A stretch of 10,581 nucleotides of DNA from Candidatus Competibacteraceae bacterium (lineage in GTDB: Bacteria > Pseudomonadota > Gammaproteobacteria > Competibacterales > Competibacteraceae), in assembly GCA_020445005.1 (NCBI GenBank), contig JAGRHM010000001.1, positions 1-10,581 of the forward strand, written 5' to 3'. The notes under the pieces are model-generated. The model made no database searches. It worked only from the letters and a program-made list of their open reading frames with translations, and was not told where the DNA came from. Numbering within the stretch: position 1 is the first letter of the stretch; each line of letters opens with the position of its first letter. Below are positions 1-7,347 of the stretch, piece by piece. A program made the position numbers and the translations under genes.

Positions 1-1427
1 GCCTGGTGCATATTGAGCAGGGTTTATTAACAGTGCCCGATCATCCGGAGTTGCTGGCGTTGCGCAAACAGGTGAAGACGCGGCTGGCTGAGCAGCAACG
101 CCAGGCGGATGAAGAGGCACGGCAGCGGCGTGAGGCTGAGGCGCGGTGGCAGGCGGAAGAAGCCGAGCGCCGTAAAACTGAAAAAATCCGCTTGCAGACA
201 GCGGCTGAGCAACGGTGGCAGGAAGCCGCGCAGCATTTAGCGCAGGCAGTGGAAGCCCAGCGAAAAGGGGAGTATGCGGCCAGTGCGGAGTTAATTGATC
301 AGGGCTTGACGGTTGCGCCGGACCATGGGGGGTTGCTGCGACTGCGTCAGGAGGTTGAACACGGGATCGCCGAAGAGAAAGCCCGGCAAGAGCGGGAAGC
401 CGCACAACGGTTGCAGGCTGAGCAGTTTTTGGCGCAAGCCCAGAATCACTTCACAGAAGGGACATTGGAAATCAGTTTGGCCCATGTCGAGCAAGGTTTA
501 TTGGTGGTGCCCGATCATCCGGAGTTACTGGCATTGCGCGAACAGGTGAAGACGCGAATTGCTGAGCAGGCGCGGCAACAGGCGGAAGCTGTCAAGCGCC
601 AGCAGGAAGAGGCAGCACAGCAACAGACAACAGAAACAGAACGGCAGAAGGTCGAGCAGGCGCGGCAACAGGCAGAACTGGCCCAGCGTCGGAAGGAGAC
701 TGACCAGTATCTGACGCGGGCCGTCGAGTTGCAGAACAAAGGCGAACAGACCGCCAGCTTGCAACAGATCGAGGAAGGTTTAGCGTTGATACCGGACCAT
801 GAAGGCTTGACGCGCTTGCGCCATAAGGTAAGCACCGAAATCGTCGCGCAACAACGCCAGCAGGCCGAGCAAGAGCAACGTGAACGAGAGATCACCAATT
901 TGCTTGAACAGGCGGAAGTACATATGAAGGCATGGCGTTTAACGACGCCTGTGGGAAACAATGCGGAAGAGACCTATCAGCAGGTGCTCAAGCTGGATGT
1001 GGGTAATGTTGAAGCCCTTGCGGGATTGAAACGAATTGCCGAAGGGTATCTGCAAATGGCGCAAAAACGGCGGTCAGCAGGAATGTTGTCAGATAGTTTA
1101 ACATTTATTGAGAAAGGCTTGGAAGTAATTCCAAATCACGCAGAGTTATTGCGCCTGCGGGAGGAGGTGCGTGCCAAAGGGTCGGAGGTGCAACAGCGCC
1201 TGGAACAACAGCAGTTGGATCGGCAAAAAGAAAAAACAAAGCGCCAGGACAGGACTGCCACCGTGCAGCCCCCTACTCAAGCTATTCCACAAGCGAAGCG
1301 CAAGCTTGCCACCGCAAAGGCTAATGCTGCTAAGAACCGCCGTTGCGATAGCATCTTAAGCCGTCTGACGCTTGGAGAGTCCGTTTCAAACGAAGACCAC
1401 ATCTTCATGACCAAGGAGTGCCGATAA
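1..1427 (+). CDS. Repeat/coiled-coil protein with TPR-like units, 5' end outside window
   Basis: The frame is open from the first base, so the N-terminus is missing. A GTG at 6 could serve as a start but lies inside a repeat (Leu-Val-His-Ile-Glu-Gln, matching Leu-Ala-His-Val-Glu-Gln further on), so it is very unlikely to be the true one. Numbering from that GTG, 473 residues are visible. Five degenerate helical repeats, roughly 'IEQGLxxxPDHxELLxLRxxV', begin near residues 2, 96, 160, 254 and 367. They are joined by charged Glu/Gln/Arg/Ala-rich stretches typical of long helices or coiled coils. A separate TPR-like unit with an 'AEETYQQVLKLDVGNVEAL' core sits near 316-344. No membrane segment or catalytic motif is visible. 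The C-terminus after a Pro/Lys/Ala linker is a compact tail (446-473) with cysteines at 447 and 472. The gene ends in a TAATG overlap with the lipoprotein gene, implying co-translation. The missing N-terminus may carry a catalytic or sensor domain, for example a Ser/Thr kinase, but nothing here shows it. Confidence 0.75.
   Translation, partial: LVHIEQGLLTVPDHPELLALRKQVKTRLAEQQRQADEEARQRREAEARWQAEEAERRKTEKIRLQTAAEQRWQEAAQHLAQAVEAQRKGEYAASAELIDQGLTVAPDHGGLLRLRQEVEHGIAEEKARQEREAAQRLQAEQFLAQAQNHFTEGTLEISLAHVEQGLLVVPDHPELLALREQVKTRIAEQARQQAEAVKRQQEEAAQQQTTETERQKVEQARQQAELAQRRKETDQYLTRAVELQNKGEQTASLQQIEEGLALIPDHEGLTRLRHKVSTEIVAQQRQQAEQEQREREITNLLEQAEVHMKAWRLTTPVGNNAEETYQQVLKLDVGNVEALAGLKRIAEGYLQMAQKRRSAGMLSDSLTFIEKGLEVIPNHAELLRLREEVRAKGSEVQQRLEQQQLDRQKEKTKRQDRTATVQPPTQAIPQAKRKLATAKANAAKNRRCDSILSRLTLGESVSNEDHIFMTKECR
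34..95 (+). repeat. Direct repeat copy 1 inside the repeat-protein gene
   Basis: This 62-base stretch encodes 'PDHPELLALR' and the following basic helix. It recurs at 508-569 with about six mismatches, in the same frame, 474 bases (158 codons) downstream. It is the best-preserved part of a larger in-frame duplication. Confidence 0.85.
508..569 (+). repeat. Direct repeat copy 2 inside the repeat-protein gene
   Basis: Partner of the copy at 34-95. Several of the differences are at third codon positions, which suggests a fairly old duplication kept under protein-level constraint. Confidence 0.85.
1413..1418 (+). promoter_or_regulatory. Ribosome binding site of the OmpA-like lipoprotein gene
   Basis: AAGGAG lies 8 bases before the ATG at 1427, inside the last codons of the upstream gene. 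It favours ATG 1427 over an in-frame GTG at 1418, which would overlap the Shine-Dalgarno sequence. Confidence 0.75.
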
Positions 1428-2686
1428 TGAGTAAGACAATGTTTCGCAAAATGACAGAACAAAGCCGTCGTTGGATTCCTTTAGCACTGGCTGTTGCTCT
1501 CGGCGCATGCACTACCACTCCTGCACCACCTCCATCTAAGGTTGCCCAACCGGTTCCGGTGCTGCCTTTTGAAGAGGCCATGTTAAAGGCAGCGAATGAT
1601 CTGTTTACCAAAGCGCAGTGGTCATCGGACGACCCTGTGTCTGCAGGCAAACATACCCTGCTTATCGATCCCCTAGTTGACGGAATGACTGGATACCAGT
1701 CAACCGCCACTCTATCGATGCAATCCCGCATTGAACAACTGGTGCGCGACCAGTATCCCCAGTTCGATGTGCAACCTTTCCTGGCCTCCAATGTCGACCA
1801 GTCTCCGATCGTCCTTGTCGGGACCTTTACCCCCATCAATCGCGAAGGAAAAACGGAAGGAACCCGGGAAGCCTATCGTATTTGTCTGGCGTTGACCGAT
1901 CTAAAATCAGGTACGATCGTAAGCAAGGGCGTCGCTCGCGCAAAAATAGAAGGCGTTGATGCAACCCCGACCCGCTACTTCCGTGACAGTCCAGCCTGGA
2001 CCAAAGATCCAGCTATCGAGGGCTATATCAAGACATGCCAGGGAACCAAGCCAGGAGACCCGATCAATTCGGTCTACGTCAACCGGATTAAAGCGGCAGC
2101 GCTCATCAGCGAGGCTATCGAAGCCTACAATGAGGGAAAATACCAGCAGGCGCTCGACCGGTACACAGAAGTGTTGCGATCGCCTGAAGGCGATCAATTG
2201 CGCACGTATAACGGCATTTATCTGGCCAACTGGCAGTTGGGCCACCGTTCTGCGGCAGCCGAATCTTTCGGCAAGATAGTGGATTATGGTCTCGCCAACC
2301 AGAAGCTAGCCATGAAGTTTTTGTTCAAACCTGGATCGACAGGTTTTTTGCCGAATCCCCGGATCGCCGCACCCTATCCGCTCTGGCTGAATCAGATTGC
2401 GACACACACGGCGAAACGCAACACCTGCCTCGAAATCGCCGGCCACACCAGTCCTACCGGACCACAACCGTTCAACGAACGCCTGTCATTGCGACGAGCC
2501 GAATCTATCCAGCAACGCCTGAAATCTCAAAATCCGCAACTTAGCAAGCGCACCATCGCTATCGGTAAAGGTTCTCGCGAGAATCTGGTAGGCACAGGGG
2601 CGGATGATCTCAGCGATGCGCTCGACCGCCGGGTCGATTTTCAGGTCATTGACTGCCGTGCTCCTGGCTCATCGCCAACAATTTAG
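1427..2686 (+). CDS. OmpA-family lipoprotein with TPR-like region
   Basis: Predicted outer-membrane lipoprotein of 419 residues. Residues 1-28 form a lipoprotein signal: a basic start, a hydrophobic stretch (WIPLALAVAL) and the lipobox Leu-Gly-Ala-Cys with Cys28 as the lipidation site, followed by a Thr/Pro-rich linker. Residues about 45-200 form an N-terminal domain I do not recognise ('LLIDPLVDGMTGYQS' near 79-91). Its mixed alpha/beta look, with a 'VGTFTPI' strand, recalls FlgO/CsgG-like envelope domains, but weakly. Residues about 222-285 look like TPR helices (AIEAYNEGKYQQALDRYTEVL). Residues about 290-411 are an OmpA/MotB C-terminal domain: GHTSPTG at 339-345, FNERLSLRRAESI at 349-361 and DRRVDFQV near 400-407. 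In E. coli OmpA an Asp and an Arg 15 residues apart bind diaminopimelate of peptidoglycan. Here Arg357 is kept but the Asp position is Ser342. The start ATG shares a base with the upstream stop codon and has a good ribosome site. Likely role: an envelope anchor or scaffold working with the upstream repeat protein. Confidence 0.9.
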   Translation: MSKTMFRKMTEQSRRWIPLALAVALGACTTTPAPPPSKVAQPVPVLPFEEAMLKAANDLFTKAQWSSDDPVSAGKHTLLIDPLVDGMTGYQSTATLSMQSRIEQLVRDQYPQFDVQPFLASNVDQSPIVLVGTFTPINREGKTEGTREAYRICLALTDLKSGTIVSKGVARAKIEGVDATPTRYFRDSPAWTKDPAIEGYIKTCQGTKPGDPINSVYVNRIKAAALISEAIEAYNEGKYQQALDRYTEVLRSPEGDQLRTYNGIYLANWQLGHRSAAAESFGKIVDYGLANQKLAMKFLFKPGSTGFLPNPRIAAPYPLWLNQIATHTAKRNTCLEIAGHTSPTGPQPFNERLSLRRAESIQQRLKSQNPQLSKRTIAIGKGSRENLVGTGADDLSDALDRRVDFQVIDCRAPGSSPTI

Positions 2687-2700
2687 GTAAATGAAGCCGA

Positions 2701-2720
2701 CCTCACAGCAAGCTGCGGGG
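2701..2720. repeat. Short palindrome, CAGC-AA-GCTG core
   Basis: A nine-pair imperfect stem with one mismatch and one G-T pair closes over AA. Its core and right arm (AGCTGCGGGG) recall small dispersed palindromes of the CCCCGCAGC-TT-GCTGCGGGG type, with a decayed left arm. It lies 15 bases after the lipoprotein stop codon, so it may also act as a transcript end or mRNA-stabilising hairpin. No T-run follows on the plus strand. Confidence 0.5.
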
Positions 2721-2724
2721 TATC

Positions 2725-2736
2725 AGGCTTTAGCCT
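2725..2736. terminator. Small hairpin AGGCT-TT-AGCCT in convergent spacer
   Basis: A perfect five-pair inverted repeat directly after the palindrome at 2701-2720. Lying between two convergent genes, the pair of hairpins could end transcription from both sides. Without a T-tract this is only a candidate. Confidence 0.3.
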
Positions 2737-2772
2737 TCAGGTCTGGCAAGTTGTAGGGGAACTTATCAGGTA

Positions 2773-2806
2773 ATAAATTAATTTATATGTGAATTATCTG
2801 TAATTC
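2773..2806. terminator. AT-rich palindromes at the end of the hydrolase gene
   Basis: ATAAATTAATTTAT at 2773-2786 is a perfect 14-base palindrome. GAATTA-TCTG-TAATTC at 2791-2806 is a perfect six-pair hairpin that touches the hydrolase stop codon. Read from the minus strand, the hairpin follows the gene end and is followed by the A/T-rich palindrome, a plausible but weak transcription end for the maf-to-hydrolase operon. Confidence 0.35.
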
Positions 2807-3617
2807 AGGCTAATCGATGTTCCAGTACCGGAAACTGCTGGCGAACGCTTTCCAGAAAAGCCTGATCCAGTTTACCCAGCGCCACGCCCGGCCCCGCGCA
2901 TAACCGGTCGAGAATCAACCCCCACGGGTCGACCAGCAGACTGTCGCCGAAGGTTTCCCGGCCATTGTCATGCCGTCCGCCCTGTGCCGAAGCAATCACA
3001 TAACACTGATTTTCAATCGCCCGCGCGCGCAGCAGGATTTCCCAGTGAGCAGCGCCGGTTGCCGCAGTGAACGCCGCCGGTAACGCCAGCAAGTCCATGC
3101 CTTGCGCGGACATCGCGCGAAATTGCTCTGGAAAACGCAAATCGTAGCAGACCGCCAGCCCCAGCCGACCGAATGGCGTATCTGCCACAACGTAGTGATC
3201 GCCGGGCGCAATCGTCGCCGACTCCGTATAGCATTCGGCGCTGTCCGGCAACTGCACATCAAACAGATGCACCTTGTCATAGCGGGCCGCCTGGCGGCCC
3301 CGGTCATCAAACAACAGACAAGCCGCGCGCACCCGCTGATGATCAGCGCCGCTCTGGAGTGGAATCGTTCCGCCTACCAGCCATAACCGGTGCCGCGCCG
3401 CCTGCTCAGCCAGAAAAGCCTGAATGGGGCCATCGCCTGCCGCTTCTCGAATCGCCAGCTTGTCGCTTTCCCGACGACCCATCAGGGCAAAATTTTCCGG
3501 CAATACCGCTAACCGCGCGCCGCGTCGCACCGCCTCGGCCAGTAAATCGGCGGCGGTCGCCAGATTGGCGGCCACATCTGACTCGGAAACCATTTGAATA
3601 GCGGCCAGAATGGACAT
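2805..3617 (-). CDS. Carbon-nitrogen hydrolase (nitrilase superfamily, Nit1/Nit2-like)
   Basis: A 270-residue amidase/nitrilase-superfamily enzyme, about the usual length. The Glu-Lys-Cys triad is visible: Glu41 in LPENF, Lys115 in RYDKVHLFD and Cys157 in AVCYDLRFPE. The segment after the cysteine (ALPAAFTAATGAAHWEILL, then RARAIENQCYVIASAQ) and the SLLVDPWG strand are typical of the Nit branch. Family members of this type act as omega-amidases or hydrolyse deaminated glutathione; the true substrate cannot be read from sequence. It acts in the cytosol, as no signal peptide is present. An in-frame TTG six bases upstream at 3623 is too close to the GAGGTGA ribosome site, so ATG 3617 is preferred. 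The gene follows yhdP by 16 bases, as in the Pseudomonas arrangement, where tldD comes next; here the next gene is convergent and unrelated. Confidence 0.93.
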   Translation of the reverse strand: MSILAAIQMVSESDVAANLATAADLLAEAVRRGARLAVLPENFALMGRRESDKLAIREAAGDGPIQAFLAEQAARHRLWLVGGTIPLQSGADHQRVRAACLLFDDRGRQAARYDKVHLFDVQLPDSAECYTESATIAPGDHYVVADTPFGRLGLAVCYDLRFPEQFRAMSAQGMDLLALPAAFTAATGAAHWEILLRARAIENQCYVIASAQGGRHDNGRETFGDSLLVDPWGLILDRLCAGPGVALGKLDQAFLESVRQQFPVLEHRLA

Positions 3618-3623
3618 CAGCAA

Positions 3624-3630
3624 TCACCTC
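3624..3630 (-). promoter_or_regulatory. Ribosome binding site of the carbon-nitrogen hydrolase gene
   Basis: GAGGTGA on the minus strand, six bases before ATG 3617, within the 16-base gap after yhdP. It decides the start in favour of ATG 3617 over TTG 3623. Confidence 0.75.
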
Positions 3631-3633
3631 GAT

Positions 3634-6600
3634 TCAATTGTCGCTCGCAAACCCGTGCCGGATTGGCTCCGGGGATGTTTCAGCCGGTATTTGCCGCGGC
3701 TCAAGCACCGGATCGTCCCACGAACCGGTTAAGCGGTACTGATATTGGGTCGCCTGTTCAATGCCCTTTTGCAGCAGGCGTTCCGCGACGAAGACCGCCG
3801 CGCCCGCGGCGGGTCCGCCCACGATGGCGCCCGCGACGGGTAACGCGACGCCCAGTTGTGGCGTCACCGTGATGTGTTGGTCGTAATCGCGGTCGCGCAA
3901 ACCCACCCGTCCCCGGATTTCAATCTGCGCGGCCGGCGCGTCAATATTCAGATTATCCGTGCGCGCTTGACCGTTTTTGAAGACAAACTCACCGCTGATG
4001 CGATCAAAGCTGGTGCCGGGTTGAAAGAGATCGCTGAAATCCAGGCTCAGGCGACGACTTAGATTCTGGACGCTGAACAGGCCCAGCATGCGGCCCAGAC
4101 CGGGATTGATTTCCAGCAATTGACCGGGACCGATTTCGAAGCCGAGCGTACCGGAGATCCGCTCCAGCGCAAAATCCGGCAACCCCGCCGCCCATTCCGC
4201 ATCCAGGCGGGCTTTGGTGGGGCCACGGGCAATGCCGGATTCCGGATAGCCAAAGACCGCCAGCGTGTCACCCAGCGCTGGACTGCGGAACTCTGCCGTG
4301 ATCCGGGAAGCTTGACGGTCGCCGTTCCACCACCATTCCCCATCGGCATCAATTTGTTGCTGCGCGGAACGCAATTCAATTCCGGATAAGCGGACGCCGT
4401 TGAAGCGGGGTGTGATGGCCAGCCGCAAGCGGCCCAGCGCCTGGTCGTTCAGGCGCAGATCAGCCGCCGTCAAGGTCAGAGGAGGCAGTTGACAAGGGTT
4501 GGCCGCGGCAGTCGGTTTAACCCGCGAGGCGCGATTGCCATCATCGGTAGCCCGTTGTATCCACAAGCGCTGCAATGCGATGTTCAACGGTCGCGCCGGG
4601 GTGGGGCGATCCGGAACGGTCGCCTGTCCGGCCAGGGCCTCGCTGTCCAAGGCGACTTGCAGTCCCTGCGGGTCGCGATGGGCGCGAATCGTCACGCCGT
4701 CGAACGATTGACCGGCGACCACCCATTGGCCAATCCGCGCTTCCAGATGACTCACGACCGCCAAGGGATTCAGATCGGCATCAGACGACGCGCCCGACGC
4801 CCTGCGACATCCTGCGCTGCCCTCCCCGTTCTGGCCGGGGGAGGAGCGATCAACCGGCGCAGCCCAGGTCCAGCGCGGCAAGTCGGCGACAATGGCCAGA
4901 CCCCGTTTATCGGGGAGTCGCGCCGGGCCAGCGCCGATGCGCAATTCGCCGCGTTCGAAGCGGGGCGTGTCCAATAATCCCGCCAACTCCACAAGCGCCT
5001 GCGTCTCCGGTGCATAGTCGAGCGCCACGACTGAACGGTCGCGCTCAACCGGTCTCACCGTGATGCGCAGCGGGCGGGACTCTCCCGCCGTCTTACCCAG
5101 TGGCGCGGGCAGATTGATGGCGACGCCTCGCAGATCCGAACGCAGTTCCAGAGAGAACGCCGATTCCTGTTCCCGACGATGGGTGGGAACAACCAGCGCC
5201 GCTTTCCAGTCACTAACGCCGGTTATTTGTGATTTCAGCGCCGCGGCTGCAGATGGTCCGGCTAATGCCGCCAAACCCAGTTTTCCAGCGATTTGCGTTC
5301 GCAATTCACGATCCGCCAGCTCCAGATCGAGCCGGATCGGGGCGTCGCGCCACAACGCTTGCACATCGCGAATTTCCAGACTGGTTTCCGTGAAATGCGC
5401 TGTGCCCCGCAATCGATCCAGCGCCACCTTCCGAGCTGGCAACGTCACATCGTTATCCAGCAACCCGACTCGTCCGCGCACTTGGCCGGGGCGGCCATCG
5501 GTCGGCAGGGTCAAGGCGAGATCAAGCGTACTGACGCCGCCAATCTGCAAATCCGGCAAATCTTCATGCAGTTCGCGGCCAACCGGACTGTCTCGCAATG
5601 CTTGCCACATGCTGGCGCCGGGACCTTTGGCTCGTCCCTGCACCTCTACGACGACTTTGGAAAGATCGGCAATCCGGGTCGTCGCCTCTTCCAGCCGTCC
5701 ATCCAGTAACTGGCCGCTGCGCGCTTCGACAGTAAGTCCGCGATTGCGAAAGCGGACCTCAGCCTGCAGGCGCTCCAGGCGCGGCCAGCCCGGCGCATAA
5801 TCCAGTACGGCGTTCTCCACTTGAAAGCGGGTTTCAAATAGTCCCTCATCCCGGTCAAAGGGAAAGGCGGCTGGAGGACCCCGGAAAATCAACTCGCCGG
5901 TCGCAACCCGGCCATCCACCAGCGCCCGGTCCAGCCAAGCGACGCCTTGCGGCGGAATGACGGCGACCGGCAAATAACGCCAAGCCTGCTTGACCTGCAC
6001 GTCATGATAATGACCCTGGATATCCAGCGCCGGCCCGCCATGATCCGGAACAATGACGCTGCCCCAGAATCGCCCGTTGAGATCGGCGTTGGCCAGTTCG
6101 AGACCCGCGCTGTCGAGATGCAGGCCCTCGGGAGAACGCCGCCAGGCGACCGTTCCGTTCAGCGTGTTAAGAATGATCGGCGCACGCAACAAGCCCGCCG
6201 TATCCACCTGGACCGTGCGGCAGTTCAATGCAACCTGACCCTGCCCCGGCGTAAATGTCAGCCGTCCGGTGACGTTATCGAAACCGGGCAGGCCGTGGGT
6301 CGAATCCACGCTGAACCCCTGCAGGGCAACGGCGAGCTGGTAGGTTCCGGCCACCGGATCGGCGCTCAGCGTGATTTCCGGCAAGTGACCGCGTGGGTTT
6401 AATGGGTTCAACCATTGACGGGCCGTTTCGCTCAGCCAGGGCATTGCCCAGGCTAATAAATACTCCGCGCGCAGATTGCGAACGATAGCCTGCCAGCCTG
6501 CGCTGGTTTGCGTCGCTTCGAATTCGGTCGGCGAATGCACCTCAGTCGCGCCCGCTGCGGCCTGGATTTGCCCGCGCAAGCGCCAACCGCGTTCGGCAGT

Positions 6601-7347
6601 TCCTTGATCGTCCAGCGGCGACCGTTCGACCGTCAGCTCCAAGCGTCCGCCGGGAGGCGTGGGTAAATCAGCGGTCAAGGCCAGCCGCCGGCCGCCAGCC
6701 GCATCCTGGAGACGCAGGTAGGGTTGCAACAGTTGCCAGGCGAAGCCGTCGGATCGGCGCAGCGTCACCTGTTCGCCGACCAGATCGAGTTGCCGCAGGT
6801 CAAACAGCGGGTGAGCGACTGCGGTCGTTAGCGCCGGTTTGTTCTCGTCCGGGGGGACGCTGGCGGGAGCGAAGAACCGGGATAGCCCATCCGGTCCCGG
6901 CTCCAGGGTGACGCTGGCGCCTTCCAGGCGGATGCGTCCGACCACCGGTCGCCATTCCTGCAGGGAGCGCCACAGATTCAAGGTAATGGCCGCCTGTTTG
7001 AAATAGGCCAGAGTGTCCTGCCGCCCAGGATCGTCCAGACTCACCCCGCGCAACGCCAGCGCCAGACGCCCGCCATCCAGGGTCGCGGTTACGGCCTCGA
7101 TGCGCACGGGCAGATGCAAAGCATCACCCAACGCGCTGGCGAGATCGTCACGATAGTCGTTCAGGCGCGGGAGGACCCACCACTGACCAAACGCCGCCAG
7201 CAACAGGAGCGGCAACAACAGCGTGAGCAGCAGCCGCCGGGTCCAGCGCAAGGTGCGGCGCGTGCGACTGGTGGACACGAAGAATGCATTCCGGATGCGG
7301 CAGTTTTCCAATTTTCCTTGATTGCGCGTTTCAGGCGGCAGATTCAC
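3634..7347 (-). CDS. yhdP: YhdP-family AsmA-like envelope protein
   Basis: A 1237-residue protein, close to E. coli YhdP (about 1266). An arginine-rich N-terminus is followed by one hydrophobic segment at about 39-58 (LLLTLLLPLLLL...). The rest is a very long periplasmic beta-rich region with repeated 'L.G...' strands typical of AsmA/TamB-like bridge proteins. The C-terminal part carries the most characteristic sequence: ISGTLGFEIGPGQLLEINPG, LGLFSVQNLSRRLSLDFSDL and an end segment with GAIVGGPAAGAAVFVAERLL. In E. coli, YhdP works redundantly with TamB and YdbH in moving phospholipids from inner to outer membrane. The GTG start overlaps the rng stop by four bases (GTGA), so translation is probably coupled. 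No clear ribosome site precedes it; a second in-frame GTG at 7278, still before the membrane segment, is an alternative. Residues about 832-858 are a Ser/Gly/Asp/Arg-rich insert whose DNA contains a GC-rich hairpin. Confidence 0.95.
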   Translation of the reverse strand: MNLPPETRNQGKLENCRIRNAFFVSTSRTRRTLRWTRRLLLTLLLPLLLLAAFGQWWVLPRLNDYRDDLASALGDALHLPVRIEAVTATLDGGRLALALRGVSLDDPGRQDTLAYFKQAAITLNLWRSLQEWRPVVGRIRLEGASVTLEPGPDGLSRFFAPASVPPDENKPALTTAVAHPLFDLRQLDLVGEQVTLRRSDGFAWQLLQPYLRLQDAAGGRRLALTADLPTPPGGRLELTVERSPLDDQGTAERGWRLRGQIQAAAGATEVHSPTEFEATQTSAGWQAIVRNLRAEYLLAWAMPWLSETARQWLNPLNPRGHLPEITLSADPVAGTYQLAVALQGFSVDSTHGLPGFDNVTGRLTFTPGQGQVALNCRTVQVDTAGLLRAPIILNTLNGTVAWRRSPEGLHLDSAGLELANADLNGRFWGSVIVPDHGGPALDIQGHYHDVQVKQAWRYLPVAVIPPQGVAWLDRALVDGRVATGELIFRGPPAAFPFDRDEGLFETRFQVENAVLDYAPGWPRLERLQAEVRFRNRGLTVEARSGQLLDGRLEEATTRIADLSKVVVEVQGRAKGPGASMWQALRDSPVGRELHEDLPDLQIGGVSTLDLALTLPTDGRPGQVRGRVGLLDNDVTLPARKVALDRLRGTAHFTETSLEIRDVQALWRDAPIRLDLELADRELRTQIAGKLGLAALAGPSAAAALKSQITGVSDWKAALVVPTHRREQESAFSLELRSDLRGVAINLPAPLGKTAGESRPLRITVRPVERDRSVVALDYAPETQALVELAGLLDTPRFERGELRIGAGPARLPDKRGLAIVADLPRWTWAAPVDRSSPGQNGEGSAGCRRASGASSDADLNPLAVVSHLEARIGQWVVAGQSFDGVTIRAHRDPQGLQVALDSEALAGQATVPDRPTPARPLNIALQRLWIQRATDDGNRASRVKPTAAANPCQLPPLTLTAADLRLNDQALGRLRLAITPRFNGVRLSGIELRSAQQQIDADGEWWWNGDRQASRITAEFRSPALGDTLAVFGYPESGIARGPTKARLDAEWAAGLPDFALERISGTLGFEIGPGQLLEINPGLGRMLGLFSVQNLSRRLSLDFSDLFQPGTSFDRISGEFVFKNGQARTDNLNIDAPAAQIEIRGRVGLRDRDYDQHITVTPQLGVALPVAGAIVGGPAAGAAVFVAERLLQKGIEQATQYQYRLTGSWDDPVLEPRQIPAETSPEPIRHGFASDN
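4821..4844. repeat. GC-rich palindrome inside yhdP
   Basis: CCTCCCC at 4821-4827 pairs perfectly with GGGGAGG at 4838-4844 over a ten-base loop. It encodes part of a low-complexity Ser/Gly/Asn stretch of YhdP (near residue 840) and resembles small REP-like palindromes found between genes. It may be an in-frame insertion of such an element. Confidence 0.45.

Noticed and set aside
6..8. GTG as start of the repeat-protein gene
   Set aside because: It lies inside a repeat unit, the frame is open upstream and no ribosome site can be seen; the gene continues beyond the window.
515..961. Minus-strand ORF of 148 codons with many Cys/Ser/Arg residues
   Set aside because: It is the reverse of Gln/Ala/Glu-rich repeat codons of the plus-strand gene, which explains its odd composition.
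5060..5800. Plus-strand ORF of 246 codons opposite yhdP
   Set aside because: Product is an Arg/Ser/Pro-rich shadow with no domain pattern; the minus strand carries one uninterrupted YhdP frame of 1237 codons.
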